From: Stercoripulliclostridium_A sp964480195
GTDB lineage: Bacteria > Bacillota > Clostridia > Christensenellales > DTU072
NCBI GenBank assembly: GCA_964480195.1
Contig: CAYZOJ010000060.1
Location: 1-8,911 of the forward strand
Reading direction: 5' to 3'
DNA: 8,911 bases
The first letter of the stretch is position 1. The number at the start of each line of letters is the position of its first letter. The translations under genes and the position numbers were made by a program. Positions 7,309 to 8,911 of the stretch are shown here, piece after piece. Below the pieces are notes generated by a model, which saw only the letters and a program-made list of their open reading frames with translations, searched no databases and had not been told where the DNA came from.

Positions 7309-7337
7309 GCATATTCTCAATGCTTTCGACATAAGTT
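7309..7337 (+). promoter_or_regulatory. Predicted sigma-E sporulation promoter of spoIVA
   Basis: GCATATT (7309-7315) matches the sigma-E -35 consensus (roughly G/T-A/C-ATATT). After 14 bases, CATAAGTT (7330-7337) matches the -10 consensus (roughly CATACA-T) at 6 of 8 positions. Spacing of 13-15 bases is usual for this factor, and Bacillus subtilis spoIVA is known to be sigma-E controlled. The -35 abuts the upstream terminator T-tract. Transcription would begin near 7344, just before the ribosome binding site. I saw no sigma-A promoter in the same gap. Confidence 0.72.
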
Positions 7338-7351
7338 ATAGCAATCATTAT

Positions 7352-7357
7352 GGAGGA
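7352..7357 (+). promoter_or_regulatory. Ribosome binding site that fixes the spoIVA start
   Basis: GGAGGA ends 3 bases before the ATG at 7361. An in-frame ATG at 7307 would begin inside the terminator T-tract and upstream of the predicted promoter, so it cannot be the normal start. Confidence 0.85.
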
Positions 7358-7360
7358 TTT

Positions 7361-8836
7361 ATGTCGGAGTACAATATATATCAAGACATCGCCGACCGTA
7401 CGGGCGGAGATATTTATATAGGCGTCGTCGGTCCGGTTAGGACGGGTAAGTCTACCTTTATAAAAAGGTTTATGGAAGAGCTTGTCATCGGCAATATCGA
7501 GGATAAGAGCAAAGCGCAACGCGCGAGGGACGAACTTCCACAGTCTGCCGACGGCAAGACCGTTATGACGACCGAACCCAAATTCGTCCCCAACGAAGCC
7601 GTTTCACTCGATTCCGACGGCGTCAAAGCCAACGTGCGTATGATAGATTGCGTCGGGTACATGGTAGACGGCGCTTTAGGCGCAGATGAGGACGGCAAGC
7701 CGAGAATGGTAAAAACGCCGTGGGACGATAAGGAAATGCCTTTTGAAGCGTCCGCCGAAATCGGCACGGAGAAGGTCATACGCGAGCACTCCACGGTCGG
7801 GGTTGTCGTTACGACCGACGGCAGTATAACGGGACTTCCTCGCGCGAGTTATCTTACAGCGGAAGAGAGGGTAGTGCGAGAGCTTAAAGACATAGGCAAG
7901 CCGTTTGTCGTGATACTCAATACGTCGTCCCCCGAGTCCGAGGAGAGTATTCGACTTGCGCAGTCGTTATCCGAGAGGTACGGAGTTTCAGTTACCGCGA
8001 TGGACGTACTTAACGCGAGCGGAGCTGAACTCGGCGGGGTTTTGCAAGAAGCGGTTATGGAGTTCCCGCTTAAACGCATAGGCGTCAAACTCCCCAAGTG
8101 GGTATGTGCTTTGGGCAGAGATTCCGAGCTTATGTGTTGGCTTAAAGATAAACTCATTTCGAGTACAGACGGCGTAAAAAAGATGTCCGACTACACCAAG
8201 GTGTCGGGCGCGTTCGGCGAGAACGATTATATCGAAGCCGAGCCCGATGTCGTCGTCGATTCAGCCGTCGGCGCGGTAACCGTCGATTGTAGAACTAAAG
8301 ACGGGTTGTTCTATAAAACTCTCGAGCGCGAATGCGGAGAACCCATAGACGACGATTATAAGTTGCTTAGCTATATAATAAAGGTCGGGCGTGCTTACAA
8401 CAAGTACGAAAAAATCCGCGTAGCAATGGATTCCGTAATGGAATCGGGATACGGCGTTGTTATACCCGGAATGGAAGAAATGTCGCTTGCGGAACCCGAA
8501 CTCACCAAACGAGGAACCCAATTCGGCGTAAGGCTTAAAGCGTCGGCTCCGTCGATACATATGATGAGAGTCGATGTCGAAACGGAAGTAAAACCGCTTA
8601 TCGGCTCCGAGCAACAGTCCGAAGACCTTGTCAATTACCTTATGTCGGAGTTTGAAAACGACAAGCAGGGTATATGGAATACCAATATGTTCGGCAAGCC
8701 TCTTTCGAGCCTTGTAAAAGAGGACCTCGATGCCAAAATCTCGAATATGCCTTCCGACGCGCAACGTAAGTTAAGACGCACGGTTACCCGTATCGTCAAC
8801 GAAGGCAAGGGTGGGGTCCTTTGTATATTACTATAA
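7361..8836 (+). CDS. spoIVA: Stage IV sporulation protein A (SpoIVA), spore coat basement-layer ATPase
   Basis: SpoIVA is made in the mother cell, recruited to the forespore surface by SpoVM, and polymerises on ATP hydrolysis into the platform for coat assembly; it is also needed for cortex formation. From the ATG at 7361 the protein has 491 residues, against 492 in Bacillus subtilis. The N-terminal TRAFAC-type nucleotide domain has Walker A GPVRTGKS (24-31) with K30, the threonine pair T70-T71 in MTTEPKF, and Walker B aspartate D96 in RMIDCVGY. These match B. subtilis K30, T70/T71 and D97. A variable middle domain (about 240-370) precedes the conserved C-terminal part, with FGVRLKASAPSIHM (388-401), the segment around IWN (438-440), and a glycine-plus-hydrophobic end (485-491). 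All catalytic residues are present. It is monocistronic, lying between two terminators with its own sigma-E-like promoter. Confidence 0.97.
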   Translation: MSEYNIYQDIADRTGGDIYIGVVGPVRTGKSTFIKRFMEELVIGNIEDKSKAQRARDELPQSADGKTVMTTEPKFVPNEAVSLDSDGVKANVRMIDCVGYMVDGALGADEDGKPRMVKTPWDDKEMPFEASAEIGTEKVIREHSTVGVVVTTDGSITGLPRASYLTAEERVVRELKDIGKPFVVILNTSSPESEESIRLAQSLSERYGVSVTAMDVLNASGAELGGVLQEAVMEFPLKRIGVKLPKWVCALGRDSELMCWLKDKLISSTDGVKKMSDYTKVSGAFGENDYIEAEPDVVVDSAVGAVTVDCRTKDGLFYKTLERECGEPIDDDYKLLSYIIKVGRAYNKYEKIRVAMDSVMESGYGVVIPGMEEMSLAEPELTKRGTQFGVRLKASAPSIHMMRVDVETEVKPLIGSEQQSEDLVNYLMSEFENDKQGIWNTNMFGKPLSSLVKEDLDAKISNMPSDAQRKLRRTVTRIVNEGKGGVLCILL

Positions 8837-8850
8837 GTAAATCCCGAAAA
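8833..8850 (+). repeat. Right copy of the 18-bp inverted repeat
   Basis: ATAAGTAAATCCCGAAAA overlaps the spoIVA stop codon (8834-8836) and is the exact reverse complement of 43-60. Bases 8842-8846 (TCCCG) pair with 8856-8860 (CGGGA) around a 9-base loop, giving a small hairpin like the one at the left copy. Its function is unknown. Confidence 0.75.
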
Positions 8851-8875
8851 ATAGGCGGGAACTATTAGTACGATT

Positions 8876-8908
8876 ATAAGCTGTTCGAAGTTCGGACAGC
8901 TTATTTTT
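8876..8908 (+). terminator. Intrinsic terminator of spoIVA
   Basis: ATAAGCTGT (8876-8884) pairs perfectly with ACAGCTTAT (8896-8904). A G-T wobble and two or three further pairs extend the stem inside, leaving a short loop around 8888-8892. Five T residues (8904-8908) follow. It lies 40 bases after the spoIVA stop. The opposite strand lacks a T-tract after the stem, so it acts on + strand transcripts only. Confidence 0.88.
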
Positions 8909-8911
8909 ATG

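Noticed and set aside
7307..7360. Eighteen extra N-terminal codons of spoIVA from an ATG at 7307
   Set aside because: That ATG is in the T-tract of the terminator and upstream of the predicted promoter, has no ribosome binding site, and adds residues unlike SpoIVA. The ATG at 7361 gives a protein almost exactly as long as the B. subtilis one.
43..8850. Composite transposon or genomic island bounded by the inverted repeats
   Set aside because: The enclosed genes are core housekeeping and sporulation genes with uniform style. There is no transposase or integrase, no target-site duplication, and no change in composition at the borders.
8909..8911. ATG at the last three bases as the start of another gene
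   Set aside because: It follows directly on the terminator T-tract with no ribosome binding site, and nothing downstream can be seen.

Overview
The window holds five genes, all on the + strand and tightly packed. It looks like chromosomal core sequence from a spore-forming member of the Firmicutes, probably class Clostridia. This placement rests on spoIVA, which is found only in endospore formers, on strong AGGAGG-type ribosome binding sites, and on a resemblance to the clostridial gene order der-(plsY-gpsA)-spoIVA, recalled from general knowledge. I cannot place the genus. I saw no tRNA, rRNA, CRISPR array, transposase, phage gene or disrupted gene.

Layout. Positions 1-145 are a non-coding leader. 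It contains an 18-bp sequence that recurs inverted at the far end of the window (43-60), a 12-bp AT palindrome (61-72), an alternating purine/pyrimidine tract ending in (CG)4 (70-82), and a good housekeeping-type promoter (85-113). An apparent four-gene operon follows: a type II topoisomerase B subunit (146-2158), its A subunit (2164-4656), the ribosome-assembly GTPase Der (4665-5990) and a PLP-dependent aminotransferase of the aspartate aminotransferase Ic / MocR-fold family (5992-7251). Gaps between these genes are 1-8 bases, and ribosome binding sites lie inside or across the preceding stop codons. The operon ends in a strong intrinsic terminator (7269-7308). Directly after its T-tract is a sequence fitting a sigma-E sporulation promoter (7309-7337), then spoIVA (7361-8836), which has its own terminator (8876-8908).

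How the genes work together. The first four genes form a vegetative unit covering chromosome topology and decatenation, 50S subunit maturation and amino-acid/nitrogen metabolism. spoIVA is insulated by the terminator and appears to be switched on only in the mother cell during sporulation. There it builds the ATP-driven basement layer of the spore coat.

The topoisomerase pair resembles topoisomerase IV (ParE/ParC) more than gyrase in several signature motifs, and its A subunit lacks a canonical GyrA box. The C-terminal domain nevertheless shows six blade-like repeats, so the gyrase/topoisomerase IV assignment is a judgement rather than a certainty. I found no wholly new gene system. The least explained signals are the non-coding ones: the 18-bp inverted repeat flanking the block, and the Z-DNA-prone tract directly upstream of a topoisomerase promoter.
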